Shown here: positions 7,450-16,451 of the stretch, piece by piece
Numbering within the stretch: position 1 is the first letter of the stretch
Layout: the number at the start of each line of letters is the position of its first letter
Origin: DATILL01 sp035476575
GTDB lineage: Bacteria > Actinomycetota > Actinomycetes > Mycobacteriales > JACQDL01
DNA length: 64,000 nucleotides
Direction of reading: 5' to 3'
NCBI GenBank assembly: GCA_035476575.1
Contig: DATILL010000006.1
Coordinates: 1-64,000, forward strand
Notes under the pieces: model-generated
What the model was told of the DNA's origin: nothing
What the model saw: the letters and a program-made list of their open reading frames with translations, nothing else
Database searches by the model: none
Position numbers and translations under genes: made by a program

Positions 7450-10400
7450 TCACCGTTTGAGTGGTAGAGGGGATGGCGGCCCAAGTTGTCCGGCGTCGGC
7501 CAGCATGCGCGATATTTCTGCTGCTTCTACCGGCTTGGCGTAAAGATAACCCTGGCCGAACCGGCACCCGAGAGCCAGCAGCTCATCGCGCTGTTCGACC
7601 TTTTCGATCCCCTCCGCCACGACCTCCAGCCGCAGCGAGTGGGCGAGCGAGACGACGGCCTGTGCCAGCGCGTCGGCATCGGGGCTGCCCTTGCCGAGCG
7701 CGCCGACGAAGGACCGGTCCACCTTGAGGATGTCGGTGGGGAACTGTTGAAGGTAGCCCAGGCTCGAGTAGCCGGTGCCGAAGTCGTCGATGGCGATCTG
7801 GATGCCGAGCCTGCGCAGGTCGGCCAACCGCTCGGGGATCTCCGAGCCGTCGGGCACCAGCAGGCTCTCCGTCAGCTCCAGGACGAGAGCAGACGGCGGC
7901 AGCCGGTGGTACGCCAGCATCGAGCGCACGTCGTCGACGAACCCCGCCTCCTGAAGCTGGCGACCCGAGACGTTGACCGAGATCCGCAGCGGCTGGCGCG
8001 ACTGGCGCAGCCACCTGCGGGCCTGGCCGCAGGCCTGGTCCAGCACCCAGCGGCCCAGCGGGACGATCAGCCCGCTTTCCTCCGAGAGCTCGATGAACTC
8101 GGTCGGTGAGACCAGGCCACGCACCGGGTGTGCCCACCGGACCAGCGCCTCGGCCCCGACGATCTCCCCCGTCGCGATCTCCAGGATCGGCTGGTAGCGC
8201 AGCACGAACTGGCTGAGCTCCACGGCCCGCTGCAGCTCGGCCTTGCTGGTGATCCGATCCATCATCCGCTCGTGCAGCCGGTCAGTGTAGCGGACAAAAC
8301 GACCCTTGCCATCCTCTTTCGCCGCATACAATGCCAGGTCCGCGCGGCGCAGCAGCTCGGGCAGCGTCATCGTCCCCGCGCTCCCGCCGACGACGACCAG
8401 GCCGGCGCTGGCTTGCACATGCAGCTTCTCGCCGTCGATGACGAACGGAGCGGCGAAGGAGCCCGTCAGGCGGGCCGCCGCCTCCATCCCCTCCGCCCCT
8501 TCCGCGCCGGACACGTCCTCCAGCAGGACGGCGAACTCGTCCCCACCGAACCGGGCCAGCGAGTCGCTGGGCCGCAGCATGGTCCCCAGCCGCCGGGCAA
8601 CCTCGACCAGCAGCGCGTCGCCGGCGGCGTGCCCCCGGGTGTCATTGACAATCTTGAAGTCGTCAACGTCGATCATGACCATCGCGACCCGGCTGCCCAG
8701 CCGCCCGATCCGGGCGAGCGCGTGGTCGGCCCGGTCCTGGAACAGCGCCCGGTTGGCCAGGCCGGTCAGGCCGTCATGGAAGGCCTGGTGCTTCAGTCGT
8801 TCCTCCAGCGAACGGCGCTCGGACACGTCTCGCATGGTGAGCACCAGGCCCGAGACATCGGGGTCGTCCAGCAGGTTGCTGAACAACACCTCGAAGTAGT
8901 GGTAGTCACCGTTGCGGTTCCGCATCCGCCAGTCGACCACCGACTGGTCGTGCGCCGTCGCCACGCCCGCAAGCAGCTCGGACGCCCCGCCGACATCCCC
9001 GGGATGCAGGAGGTCCAGCAGCGGCGTACCGGACACGTCCGGCACCGACCAGCCGAGGACGCGCTCCAACGACGGCGTCCCGTACACGACGAGCCCGTTG
9101 TCGCTGATCACGAGGATGATGTCCGAGGCGTTCTGGATCAGCCCCTTGAAATGGGCCTCGCTCTGCTTCTGCCGGAGGTCGGCCGCCAGCGTGACGCTCT
9201 CCAGGGCCAGCGCCACCTGCGAGGCCAGCGTGCTGAGCGCGCCGTGCACGTCGTTGGTCAGCGGGACGTGGCTGCGGACCACCAGCATTCCGCGCAGCGC
9301 CTGGTCGGACCGCAGCGGGCTGACGCTGAGCGTGCCCAACGTGGTGAGCGCCCCGCCGTCCTGCGCCATCGCCCACAGGGCCAGGCTGTCGTTGCCCGGG
9401 ACGTACGTCGGCGAGCTCGCCGCCAGCCTGACTCCGGGCGGGTCGGCGAGGTAGATCGCGGCCTCAGCGCCCACGGTCTCAGCGCCCGCGGCCTCGGTGC
9501 CCGCCGCATCACCGGCCAGCGACGTTACGGCCGCGAGCGTGCTCTGGAAGACGTCCCGCGAGTCCTGCGTCGCCACGAGCGACTCGCCGGACTCGCGGAG
9601 GGCGCGTTCGCGCGCCACAGACTGCTGGTACACGGCGAGGATGCCGGCCAGGCGGGTGATCACCAGGAGGTACAGGACGGCAGAGAAGATCCCGACCATG
9701 CCGACGGCGGTGGCCCGACCGTTGGCGGCCTCGGTCAGCAGCACCGTCGGGGCGATCAGGCTCACCGCGGCGAGCAGGCCAAGCCGAGCGACGCCGAGCT
9801 GTCCCCGACTGGGCGTGACAGTCTGGTCGACCAGGCGCATCGACGGGTGCAGCGCGGCCAGGCCCCACAGGGTGTAGTAGATAATCCAGCCGGTGTCGAT
9901 CAACCCGCCCATCTGGAAGCTGCCGTTGAGCTGGCCTAGGCCGTACAGGACGTCCGAGCCGAGCAGGCCGACCAGGCCCACCGTCAGCAGCCGCATCGCG
10001 GGGATCCGCAGCCCGCCGCCGCTGACCAGCCGGGCGAGCATCGACAGCGCCAGCACGTCGCCGAGCGGGTAGGCGATCGAGGTGGCGCGGGCGACCAGCG
10101 TCAGTCCCTCGGCGTAGAAGTACGGGACGATGAGGTACATCCACGACAGCAGTCCCAGCCCGGTCGTGATGATCAGTGAGTCGATCAGGCTGGCCCGGTC
10201 GCGGGTGGCCTTGCGACTGCGTATTAACAGGAAAAGGCCAGCCGCCAGCAACGGGTACATCAGCAGGTAGAACAGGTCCGCGAACGACGGGAACGGGTTG
10301 TCGAGGTGGAGCACGTCGGTCTGCACGTTGTAGGCGGTGTCGCCAACGACGAAGCTGAGCTGTGCGGCCGCCAGCAGGTACCACGCCAACATCTGGGCCG

Positions 10401-10722
10401 GCCGGTGCCGACGTATCCCGACTACGGAGACCAGCACCGAGAGCAGGCCGAGCGGCGTCCACAGCTGCAGGTGGTGGTGGGGGAACGCGAAGTACGCCAC
10501 GGCGAGCGTTCCGACGACGGCCAGGTAGCCGATCGTGAGAGCACGGATGACCGCCGCCGACCGACCGGCGGGCGTGCCGGCCAGCGGAGCAGGCGGCAGG
10601 GCGGCAGGTGGCTCGACCGCCCGCTGGCCCGACCGAGCCGCGCCCACCGCGTCCGGCGGCCGCTCCGGAATGACCCATCGATGCATCATGTCCAGCACCG
10701 GGGGGTACCTGCGACTGAACAC
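7450..10722 (-). CDS. Membrane-bound c-di-GMP protein: multi-TM sensor, GAF, PAS, GGDEF and EAL
   Basis: A 1090-residue protein starting at GTG 10722 behind GGAGG. Residues ~60-360 hold about nine or ten hydrophobic helices. They are followed by a GAF-like domain (~375-510), a PAS domain (~520-640, LIQNASDIILVISDNG), a GGDEF domain with intact RFGGDEF near residue 724, and an EAL domain from ~825. The EAL domain keeps EALVRW (~859), DDFGTGYSS (~980) and KVDRSFV (~1000), so both diguanylate cyclase and phosphodiesterase activity are plausible. The degenerate repeat GAETVGAEA sits in the GAF region. The oxoamine synthase follows after 7 bp. An 18-bp tandem repeat lies ~80 bp upstream. The input signal is unknown. 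Confidence 0.9.
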   Translation of the reverse strand: MFSRRYPPVLDMMHRWVIPERPPDAVGAARSGQRAVEPPAALPPAPLAGTPAGRSAAVIRALTIGYLAVVGTLAVAYFAFPHHHLQLWTPLGLLSVLVSVVGIRRHRPAQMLAWYLLAAAQLSFVVGDTAYNVQTDVLHLDNPFPSFADLFYLLMYPLLAAGLFLLIRSRKATRDRASLIDSLIITTGLGLLSWMYLIVPYFYAEGLTLVARATSIAYPLGDVLALSMLARLVSGGGLRIPAMRLLTVGLVGLLGSDVLYGLGQLNGSFQMGGLIDTGWIIYYTLWGLAALHPSMRLVDQTVTPSRGQLGVARLGLLAAVSLIAPTVLLTEAANGRATAVGMVGIFSAVLYLLVITRLAGILAVYQQSVARERALRESGESLVATQDSRDVFQSTLAAVTSLAGDAAGTEAAGAETVGAEAAIYLADPPGVRLAASSPTYVPGNDSLALWAMAQDGGALTTLGTLSVSPLRSDQALRGMLVVRSHVPLTNDVHGALSTLASQVALALESVTLAADLRQKQSEAHFKGLIQNASDIILVISDNGLVVYGTPSLERVLGWSVPDVSGTPLLDLLHPGDVGGASELLAGVATAHDQSVVDWRMRNRNGDYHYFEVLFSNLLDDPDVSGLVLTMRDVSERRSLEERLKHQAFHDGLTGLANRALFQDRADHALARIGRLGSRVAMVMIDVDDFKIVNDTRGHAAGDALLVEVARRLGTMLRPSDSLARFGGDEFAVLLEDVSGAEGAEGMEAAARLTGSFAAPFVIDGEKLHVQASAGLVVVGGSAGTMTLPELLRRADLALYAAKEDGKGRFVRYTDRLHERMMDRITSKAELQRAVELSQFVLRYQPILEIATGEIVGAEALVRWAHPVRGLVSPTEFIELSEESGLIVPLGRWVLDQACGQARRWLRQSRQPLRISVNVSGRQLQEAGFVDDVRSMLAYHRLPPSALVLELTESLLVPDGSEIPERLADLRRLGIQIAIDDFGTGYSSLGYLQQFPTDILKVDRSFVGALGKGSPDADALAQAVVSLAHSLRLEVVAEGIEKVEQRDELLALGCRFGQGYLYAKPVEAAEISRMLADAGQLGPPSPLPLKR

Positions 10723-10802
10723 GGTTCCTCCGGACCTCGTTGTGTGCGCCTCCTGTCAGGGGCAGGTCGTCATACAATGCCCTATCGGTTGCAGGCCCGG
10801 TT

Positions 10803-10850
10803 GTTAGCTGGTTGCGGATTGTTAGCTGGTTGCGGAGCGGTTGCGGCACG
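10803..10850. repeat. 18-bp tandem repeat upstream of the GGDEF-EAL gene
   Basis: GTTAGCTGGTTGCGGATT (10803-10820) and GTTAGCTGGTTGCGGAGC (10821-10838) are followed by a partial GGTTGCGG. The core GTTAGCTGG also occurs in the array at 331-378. Apart from this array, the ~460 bp between 10723 and 11184 holds no gene I can support. Confidence 0.7.
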
Positions 10851-11184
10851 GCCGGGTCGCCGTTTGCTGCCGGGTCGCCGCTGTTCCAGGCCCAAGAGCT
10901 GCGCCTGACCAGGAGCCGTGCCGAACTCAAGGCCGGAGCCAACCCCCGAGCACCAGCCGAGGTTTCCCGGACGGCCGCGACGTCATCTGGCTGCTGCTGC
11001 CTGAGCCATCGAGCCACCCGGCCGGTTGTCCCGTACCTTGCGACCGCGCCGAGCCGCGTCACAACGTCCCGTGCCAGCGGGTTTACACCGACACGTTATG
11101 TAACAGTCCGGTAGGAAGCACGCCAGAGCGCGATGCGACGTGCGGTGCGACATGCGGTGCGGTGGGACGTGCACGCGATCCGGG

Positions 11185-12168
11185 TCACGTCAGCAGCACG
11201 TCGGCCAGCCTGCGGCGTGGCGCCAGCGGACGGTCGGCGAGCGGGTGCCCGACCCGCATCAGCACCTGCGGGGTGCCGGGCAGCCGTACCCGCTCGACCA
11301 GTGCCCGGCGGACCACAACGAGCCCGAACGGCCAGGTGAGCAGCGTCGCGGCCAGCCCACGGGTGACGGCAGCCAGCAGCACGCGCTGCAGTGCCCGGCC
11401 GGCGGCCAGCCAGTCGGCCGGCGCGTCCCCCGGGGTGCCGAGCATGAGCAGCACGTCCCGGCCGGTGGCCTGCTCCGTCCGGGGCAGCTTCTCGAACAGG
11501 CTCCACGGCAGGTCGGCGTCCGTCCAGCGGGCCAGGTCGGCCCGGCGCGCGGGGTCGGCCAGCAGCTCGCCGGCCGCCCATGTCGACGTCTCCGCCACCA
11601 GCTCGCGGTGGCCAGCGCCGCGCACCTCCCTGGCCCAGACGCCGTGCTCGCGGGCGGCCAGCTCAAGCTCGATGACGAGCTGCTCGTGCACCGGCCGATC
11701 CGCGAACGGTCGGACCAGGCGGCGGCGGCGGAACAACGCGGCGTACTGCCGCTCCTCCTCCGCGGTCGCCACCTGCCGCCGGCCGCGCCGCACCGAGGCC
11801 AGATGGTTCGGGTGCTGCCGGCTGGGCAGCAGCGTGACATCCGCGAGGTGACCAAGGTGGGCCGCGGCCAGCTCTAGCCCGGCGAGCGCCGCACCACAGG
11901 AGATCACGGCGTCCCGGTGGGCCAGCTCGACGTCCGGCAGCACCCGCCGCGGGTCCAGGTACACCTCGACCGCGTCGTCCGCCACACAGAACCGCCACGG
12001 TTGGGTGTCACAGACCGACGGTGCCATCATCGCGGCCCGGACGAGAACGGCCGCGTCATCGGCAGACAACGCCGGGCGAGATCTCACCTCGTGGACAGCT
12101 ACCGTCACTCGGCGGGCCACAACACCGGATCCCACGACGCCTGAACCCACGATGCCTCCTCCCGGCAT
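11185..12168 (-). CDS. Acg-type nitroreductase-like FMN protein
   Basis: A protein of up to 327 residues, like the mycobacterial Acg family of two-domain nitroreductase-fold proteins that bind FMN, some of which are dormancy- or redox-linked. Features are ADDAAVLVRAAMMAPSVCDTQPWRF near the start (the PSxxNxQPWRF signature with C-D where many have H-N), DAVISCGAALAGLELAA, and a late VLMRVGHPLADRPLAPRR. The first ~15 residues (GSGVVGSGVVARR) look low-complexity, so a start a few codons in is possible. The acyl-carrier-like gene lies 84 bp upstream on the same strand and may share a transcript. Catalytic activity is not assured, since Acg proteins often bind FMN without a classic reductase activity. 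Confidence 0.75.
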   Translation of the reverse strand: MPGGGIVGSGVVGSGVVARRVTVAVHEVRSRPALSADDAAVLVRAAMMAPSVCDTQPWRFCVADDAVEVYLDPRRVLPDVELAHRDAVISCGAALAGLELAAAHLGHLADVTLLPSRQHPNHLASVRRGRRQVATAEEERQYAALFRRRRLVRPFADRPVHEQLVIELELAAREHGVWAREVRGAGHRELVAETSTWAAGELLADPARRADLARWTDADLPWSLFEKLPRTEQATGRDVLLMLGTPGDAPADWLAAGRALQRVLLAAVTRGLAATLLTWPFGLVVVRRALVERVRLPGTPQVLMRVGHPLADRPLAPRRRLADVLLT

Positions 12169-12252
12169 AACGTTCCCACGCTAGGAAGGACCACACCCGG
12201 CCCGGCAGGGCCGAAGGTCACACGCACCAACCCGCAGCGCGCTTTACCAAGC

Positions 12253-12531
12253 TTATCGGGCGGTGGCGTGAGTTTCGACGTACGTCGTGAGGTCGCCGAC
12301 GGTGGCGAACGCGGGCGCCTGCGCGTTGGGCAGCTCGACACCGAACCGGTCCTCGATCGCCCGCCACAGCCGGGCGGACTGCCGGGCGTTGATCGCCAGG
12401 TCCTCGACGAACCGGGTGCTCCTGGTCAGGGCCGTCGGGTCCACGTCGAGCTCGGCGGCGATGGTCTGCCGCACCTGAGCGACGATCTCCGTCCAGCGGC
12501 TGAGCCCGGTCAAGGCACATCCCCAGCGCAC
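12253..12531 (-). CDS. Acyl-carrier-like protein lacking the phosphopantetheine serine
   Basis: 92 residues with the four-helix acyl carrier pattern: VRQTIAAELDVDPTALTRSTRFVEDLA, then WRAIEDRFGVELPNAQAPAFATVGDLTTYV. Counting from the conserved FVEDL to RFG, the DSL motif falls on NAR. The serine that carries phosphopantetheine is thus alanine, and no alternative serine is in place. It either is a decayed carrier protein or has a non-carrier binding role. It is the first gene of a minus-strand pair with the nitroreductase. Five TATGAC-type boxes lie ~170-240 bp upstream. The first residues MRWGCA may be outside the real start. Confidence 0.7.
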   Translation of the reverse strand: MRWGCALTGLSRWTEIVAQVRQTIAAELDVDPTALTRSTRFVEDLAINARQSARLWRAIEDRFGVELPNAQAPAFATVGDLTTYVETHATAR

Positions 12532-12698
12532 CGCCGGGCGACGCCGGCTGGCTGCACCCGCTTCGCGCCTGCCATCGCCAGCACCGTCCCCCCCACCGCC
12601 AGGATCTCCGTCCGACGTAGAGATCCTGGCCTGGTCGCACCACTCTCGACCACGTTGTGTGGCAAGTTCAACACAAAGAGTGAAATTAGCAACGCTGG

Positions 12699-12768
12699 AC
12701 CTTTATGACACTGAACCTTTATGACACTGAGCGCTATGACTCCGACGTTATGACCCAGGCGTTATGCC
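12699..12768. repeat. Five degenerate TATGAC repeats between the carrier-like gene and the hairpin
   Basis: ACCTTTATGACACTGA occurs twice in tandem (12699-12714, 12715-12730). Shorter TATGAC units follow at 12735 and 12749 and TATGCC at 12763. Spacings are 16, 15, 14 and 14 bp. The array lies in the 460-bp gene-free stretch 12532-12991, which otherwise shows only the hairpin at 12891. Confidence 0.65.
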
Positions 12769-12890
12769 ACCTCGGGCGATGGCGGGATGAGAACAGGCTG
12801 GGGACGTAGGTCCCAGCGCCGGGAAGGTGCCGGATGGCAGCGGCATCCAGGGCGGTCGTCGGCTCGTGGTGTCTCTCGACCACCGGATGA

Positions 12891-12943
12891 GGTAGAAACC
12901 CTGCCCCTGGCCCGCGACACGGGTCAGGGGCAGGGTTTCTACC
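12891..12943 (-). terminator. 19-bp perfect hairpin downstream of the membrane protein gene
   Basis: GGTAGAAACCCTGCCCCTG (12891-12909) pairs perfectly with CAGGGGCAGGGTTTCTACC (12925-12943) around a 15-base loop. It lies ~50 bp after the stop of the gene at 12992-14497 and is a strong intrinsic terminator candidate. Confidence 0.85.
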
Positions 12944-12991
12944 TCGGCGGCGGTGTCACCTCGACGGCGTCACGCCGATGTCGGGCAACTA

Positions 12992-14497
12992 CTAGAGCAC
13001 CGCCTTTCGGGTGAGGTAGTAGCAGAACAGGCCGTACAGGACCACCAAGCCGCCGACGATCACCAGCAGCGGTGGGAACACGATCAACGGCGGCCAAGGA
13101 TTGTCGACCCGCTCGAAGTTCTGCTGTTGCCGTTCGACCACCGGGACGACGTCCTTGCTGAAGTAGCCGCTGACCCCCTCCATCGTGGTCACCGGGGTGC
13201 CGTCGAACCGGGTCAGGGTGAGCTTGGGCACCTTGTTCCAGCCGCTGGTCACGGTGGGCAGGTTGGTGATCGCCTGGTACAGCTTCGGTGCGTTGACCCG
13301 GATGACCTCGAGCACCTGTTTCGGGGTGATCTTCACCGCCTTACCGACAAAGACAACCAGCTTCGGAAGCTCGGCGGTCACCGCGGACAGCGGGATCGCG
13401 TTGAGTAGGCCGGTGGTGTGCGGGAACTTGCTCTTCAGCATGCTCAGCACGACCGGCCGGGGCAGGTGGGCCTGCTGGGAGACGAAGGCGACCAGCTTCG
13501 GCACCTCGGAGGCCGCACCGCCCTGTGGGGTCACGATCGGGTCGGCGACGTCGATGACGGTGGCCACCATGTCAATCGCAGTCCGGTCCCCCACCACCCG
13601 CTCGGCGTTGAACGTCGCACGGGCGTCGTTGAGCAGGTTATGCCCGCCGCGCAGCCGCGGGAACAGGCTCAGGGCGAAGACCAGCGAGATCACCAGGATG
13701 CCGACGACGGTCACCACGATCCACCCGAGAGCGTCGACCTCGCGGGGGATTCCCTTGGCCGCCCCGTAGGCCAGGGCCGCCCCGAAGATAATCACAATGA
13801 TCCCCAGGATCAGCAGCAGCGGGGCCAAGAAGCGCACCCCGCCCTTGGTGTCCAGGGCCCGGAAGTTATCCTGCTGCCGCTCCAGCATCGCGATCACGTC
13901 GCGGCTGAAGTAGTCCCGGATCTGCGGTACAGAGGTGACCGGCGTGCCGTCGAACCGGGTCAGCGTGAGCTTGGGAACCTTGTTCCAGCCGCTGGTCACG
14001 GTAGGCAGCTTGGTAATTGCCTGGTACAGATGCGGGAAGTTTTTCTTGATGGCCGCGAGCACCTGGGTCGGGGAGATCTTCAGTGTCACGGACAGGAACT
14101 GGACCAGCTTCGGGATCTCGGCGCTGACGGCGGACAGCGGTACGGCGTTGAGCAGGCCAGCGGTGTGGGGGAAGTTCGTGTCCAGCCTGGCCTGGAGCTG
14201 GGGCACGGACAGGCCGGACTGTTGCGCCACGAGGGCGCGCAGCTTGGGCCACTCGGCCGCGACACCACCCGTCGGGGTCATGATCGGGTCAACCGTGTTG
14301 GCCGCGACCGAGATCATGTCGATCGCGGCCCGGTCCGCGGCCACCCGTTCCGCCGTGAATGCCGGCCGGGCGTCGTTGATAACTTCTTGGGCGGCGGTCA
14401 GCCGGGGAAACAACCCAAGGCCGAGCACAATGATGACTACGATGAGTCCCACCAGGGAGACACCTAGCCACGCGGTAACAGCAGTCTTGCGACCCAC
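12992..14497 (-). CDS. Duplicated four-TM membrane protein, unknown family (paralogue A)
   Basis: 501 residues from GTG 14497 behind AGGAGG. The protein is two similar ~240-residue halves. Each half has a hydrophobic helix ending in LFPRL, ~190 extracytoplasmic residues, a conserved LTRFDGTPV...YFS(R/K)DV segment, and a second helix. Shared motifs are FPHTxGLLNAxPLSAV and KLPTVTSGWNKVPKLTLTRFDGTPV. The two outer domains would lie on the same side, with four membrane spans in total. There is no signal peptidase site. I recognise no enzyme motif. The next gene is a paralogue of the same build, so the locus has four copies of one unit. Its own promoter-like block is at 14578. Confidence 0.75.
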   Translation of the reverse strand: MGRKTAVTAWLGVSLVGLIVVIIVLGLGLFPRLTAAQEVINDARPAFTAERVAADRAAIDMISVAANTVDPIMTPTGGVAAEWPKLRALVAQQSGLSVPQLQARLDTNFPHTAGLLNAVPLSAVSAEIPKLVQFLSVTLKISPTQVLAAIKKNFPHLYQAITKLPTVTSGWNKVPKLTLTRFDGTPVTSVPQIRDYFSRDVIAMLERQQDNFRALDTKGGVRFLAPLLLILGIIVIIFGAALAYGAAKGIPREVDALGWIVVTVVGILVISLVFALSLFPRLRGGHNLLNDARATFNAERVVGDRTAIDMVATVIDVADPIVTPQGGAASEVPKLVAFVSQQAHLPRPVVLSMLKSKFPHTTGLLNAIPLSAVTAELPKLVVFVGKAVKITPKQVLEVIRVNAPKLYQAITNLPTVTSGWNKVPKLTLTRFDGTPVTTMEGVSGYFSKDVVPVVERQQQNFERVDNPWPPLIVFPPLLVIVGGLVVLYGLFCYYLTRKAVL

Positions 14498-14577
14498 GTT
14501 GTAACCTCCTGGATATGGATTCGCGGGGCCGAGCGAGGACCTTGCAATCCGGGTTGACTGCCAACCTAGCCCAGTTC

Positions 14578-14660
14578 GGACATTCGGTTCGTACAGGCAT
14601 CAGAGGTATTGTCATAACGCGGGATCGCCGCAGCGGCGCACACGCTAGCGCACTCTGGAG
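14578..14660 (-). promoter_or_regulatory. Conserved upstream block of paralogue A
   Basis: GGACATTCGGTTCGTACAGG starting at 14578 and GCGGGATCGCCGCAG at 14619-14633 recur almost unchanged before paralogue B (16452 and 16493). Distance to the GTG start is 81 bp here and 74 bp there. The surrounding sequence is not conserved, which points to a shared promoter or operator. Confidence 0.65.
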
Positions 14661-14788
14661 CAGGACGCCTCGTTACCGTAATTGAGCTGTTATCTAATCT
14701 CACCCGGAAGGTAGGACCGCCCAACCGCGTCGCCGGGATACGCCGCCGTCCCGGTCGTTCCGGCGTACGGAGGGGTGGGCGAACCAGC

Positions 14789-14860
14789 GCTGCGCGCGCG
14801 GTCCTGTCGGTTCGGGCTTGAGGTCAGCCCGACCCGGCTACCGCCAGAACCGCGCGCAGC
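14789..14860 (-). terminator. Structured hairpin downstream of paralogue B
   Basis: GCTGCGCGCGCGGT faces ACCGCGCGCAGC with one 2-base bulge. An inner stem TCGGGCT/AGCCCGA lies between them. It starts ~20 bp after the stop of the gene at 14879-16378 and is a terminator candidate in the 380-bp gap. Confidence 0.5.
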
Positions 14861-14878
14861 AACCCCCAGTAATCAGGT

Positions 14879-16378
14879 CTAACCTGCGGCCGCGATCCCG
14901 AAGTTGATCAGGCCGTACACGGTCACCAGCACCCCGACGACCACGAGCAGCGGCGGGAACACGGTCAGCCGCGGCCACGTCCTGTCGACCGTCTCGAAGT
15001 TGGCCCGTTGCCGTTCGACCAGCGGGACCACGTCGTCCTTAAAGTAGTCCCTGAGCTGCTTGACGGAGATCACCTGCGCGCCGCTGAACCGGGTCAGCCT
15101 GGGGATCCCAGGCACCGAGCTCCAGCCGCCAGTCACGGCCGGAAGGGTGGTGATCGCCTGGTACAGGTTCGGGAAGTTGGTCCTGATGGCCGAGAGCACC
15201 TGAGACTGCCCAATCTTCAGGGTGTTCGCGAGGAACGCCACCAGCTTCGGGATCTCCTCCGAGACCGCGGACAGCGGGAGGGCCGTCAGCAGCCCGGTCG
15301 TGTGTGGGAACTCCTTCTGCAGCAGGGCCAGCACGTCCGCCTGCGGAAGGCCGGTCTGCGTGGAGACGAAGGCAACCAGCTTGGGCACCTCGGCCGCCGC
15401 GCCACCCTGCGCGGTGAGCACCGGGTCGAGCGTGTCGACCGCGGTGGAGATGAAGGCGACGCTGGCCTTGTCACCGGCCACCCGGTCCGGGTCGAAGGCG
15501 GGACGGACGCCGTCCAGAAGCTCCTGGCCTCCGCCGAGCCGGGGGTACAGGCTGAGGGCTCTCACCAGGGCCACCACGAGAATGCCGACCACGGTCACCA
15601 GCACCCAGCCGAGCGCGCTGACCTCGTGGGGGATGCCCTTCGACGCGCCGAACGCCATCGCGGTGCCGAAGATGATCACGATGATGCCAAGGATCAGCAG
15701 CAGCGGCGCCAGGAAGAGCACCCCGCCCTTGCTGTCCAGGCCGCGGAAGTTCTTCTGCTGCGTCTCCAGCGCGTTCACCACGTCGCCGCTCAGGTAGTCC
15801 CTGACCTGGGGGAGGGTGCGCACCGGCGAGCCGTCGAACCGGGTCAGCTTGGAGATGTCCGGCACGGCGTCGAAGTTTTTCGTGACGGCCGGCAGGTTCG
15901 TGATCGCCTGGTTGAGGTGCGGGAAGTTGCTCCTGATGGCTGCCATCACCTGGGACTGCGACAACTTCAGCGTGGTCGCCAGGAAGGAGATCAGCTTCGG
16001 CAGCTCGGTGGTGACATCGGACAGCGGCAGCGCGATCAGCAGGCCGGTGGTGTGCGGGAACTCCTTCTGCAGCAGGGCCAGCACGTCCCCCGGCGGGAGG
16101 CCGGTCTGCGTGGAGACGAACTCCACCAGCCTGGGGACCTCAGCCGCCGCGCCGCCGCGCGCGTTGACCACCGGCTGGGCAAGGTCAACCACGGTCGAGA
16201 CCATGTTGATGCCGCCCCGGTCGCCAGCTATCCGGTCCGGGGTGAACGCCTGTCGGACGTCGTCGATAAGATCTTGCGCGGCCTTCAGCCGAGGGAACAG
16301 TCGTAGGCCAAGTACGAGCGCCACCACGATGACGCCCACCAGAGCCACTCCTAGCCAGAGCAGTGTGCTGCTTCCCAC
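14879..16378 (-). CDS. Duplicated four-TM membrane protein, unknown family (paralogue B)
   Basis: 499 residues from GTG 16378. This start is chosen because GGGAGG precedes it and VGSSTLLWLG aligns with the start of paralogue A; the frame also extends to 16417. It has the same two-fold build: LFPRL/LYPRL after the first helix of each half, KEFPHTTGLLxALPLS, and AAIRSNFPHLNQAITNLPAV. RFDGSPV becomes RFSGAQV in the second half, and APLLLILGIIVIIFG is nearly identical to A. Four membrane spans and two outer domains are predicted. Function is unknown. Gene A follows 380 bp downstream; the TPR-CHAT gene lies upstream, 195 bp away. Confidence 0.75.
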   Translation of the reverse strand: MGSSTLLWLGVALVGVIVVALVLGLRLFPRLKAAQDLIDDVRQAFTPDRIAGDRGGINMVSTVVDLAQPVVNARGGAAAEVPRLVEFVSTQTGLPPGDVLALLQKEFPHTTGLLIALPLSDVTTELPKLISFLATTLKLSQSQVMAAIRSNFPHLNQAITNLPAVTKNFDAVPDISKLTRFDGSPVRTLPQVRDYLSGDVVNALETQQKNFRGLDSKGGVLFLAPLLLILGIIVIIFGTAMAFGASKGIPHEVSALGWVLVTVVGILVVALVRALSLYPRLGGGQELLDGVRPAFDPDRVAGDKASVAFISTAVDTLDPVLTAQGGAAAEVPKLVAFVSTQTGLPQADVLALLQKEFPHTTGLLTALPLSAVSEEIPKLVAFLANTLKIGQSQVLSAIRTNFPNLYQAITTLPAVTGGWSSVPGIPRLTRFSGAQVISVKQLRDYFKDDVVPLVERQRANFETVDRTWPRLTVFPPLLVVVGVLVTVYGLINFGIAAAG

Positions 16379-16451
16379 ATCGACCTCCCGGATTTGCTCA
16401 GGCACCATTGACAACAAATCCCCGTGTTCCCGACAACACTGCCCTCAACAA

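Noticed and set aside
7442..7484. Upstream start of the oxoamine synthase at 7484
   Set aside because: It would overlap the end of the GGDEF-EAL gene; ATG 7442 opens directly on the conserved sequence.
8128..9939. 603-aa plus-strand frame opposite the GGDEF-EAL gene
   Set aside because: It is antisense shadow; the minus frame holds intact GGDEF and EAL motifs.
10803..10838. CRISPR array
   Set aside because: The 18-bp units are directly adjacent with no unique spacers, so this is a tandem repeat.
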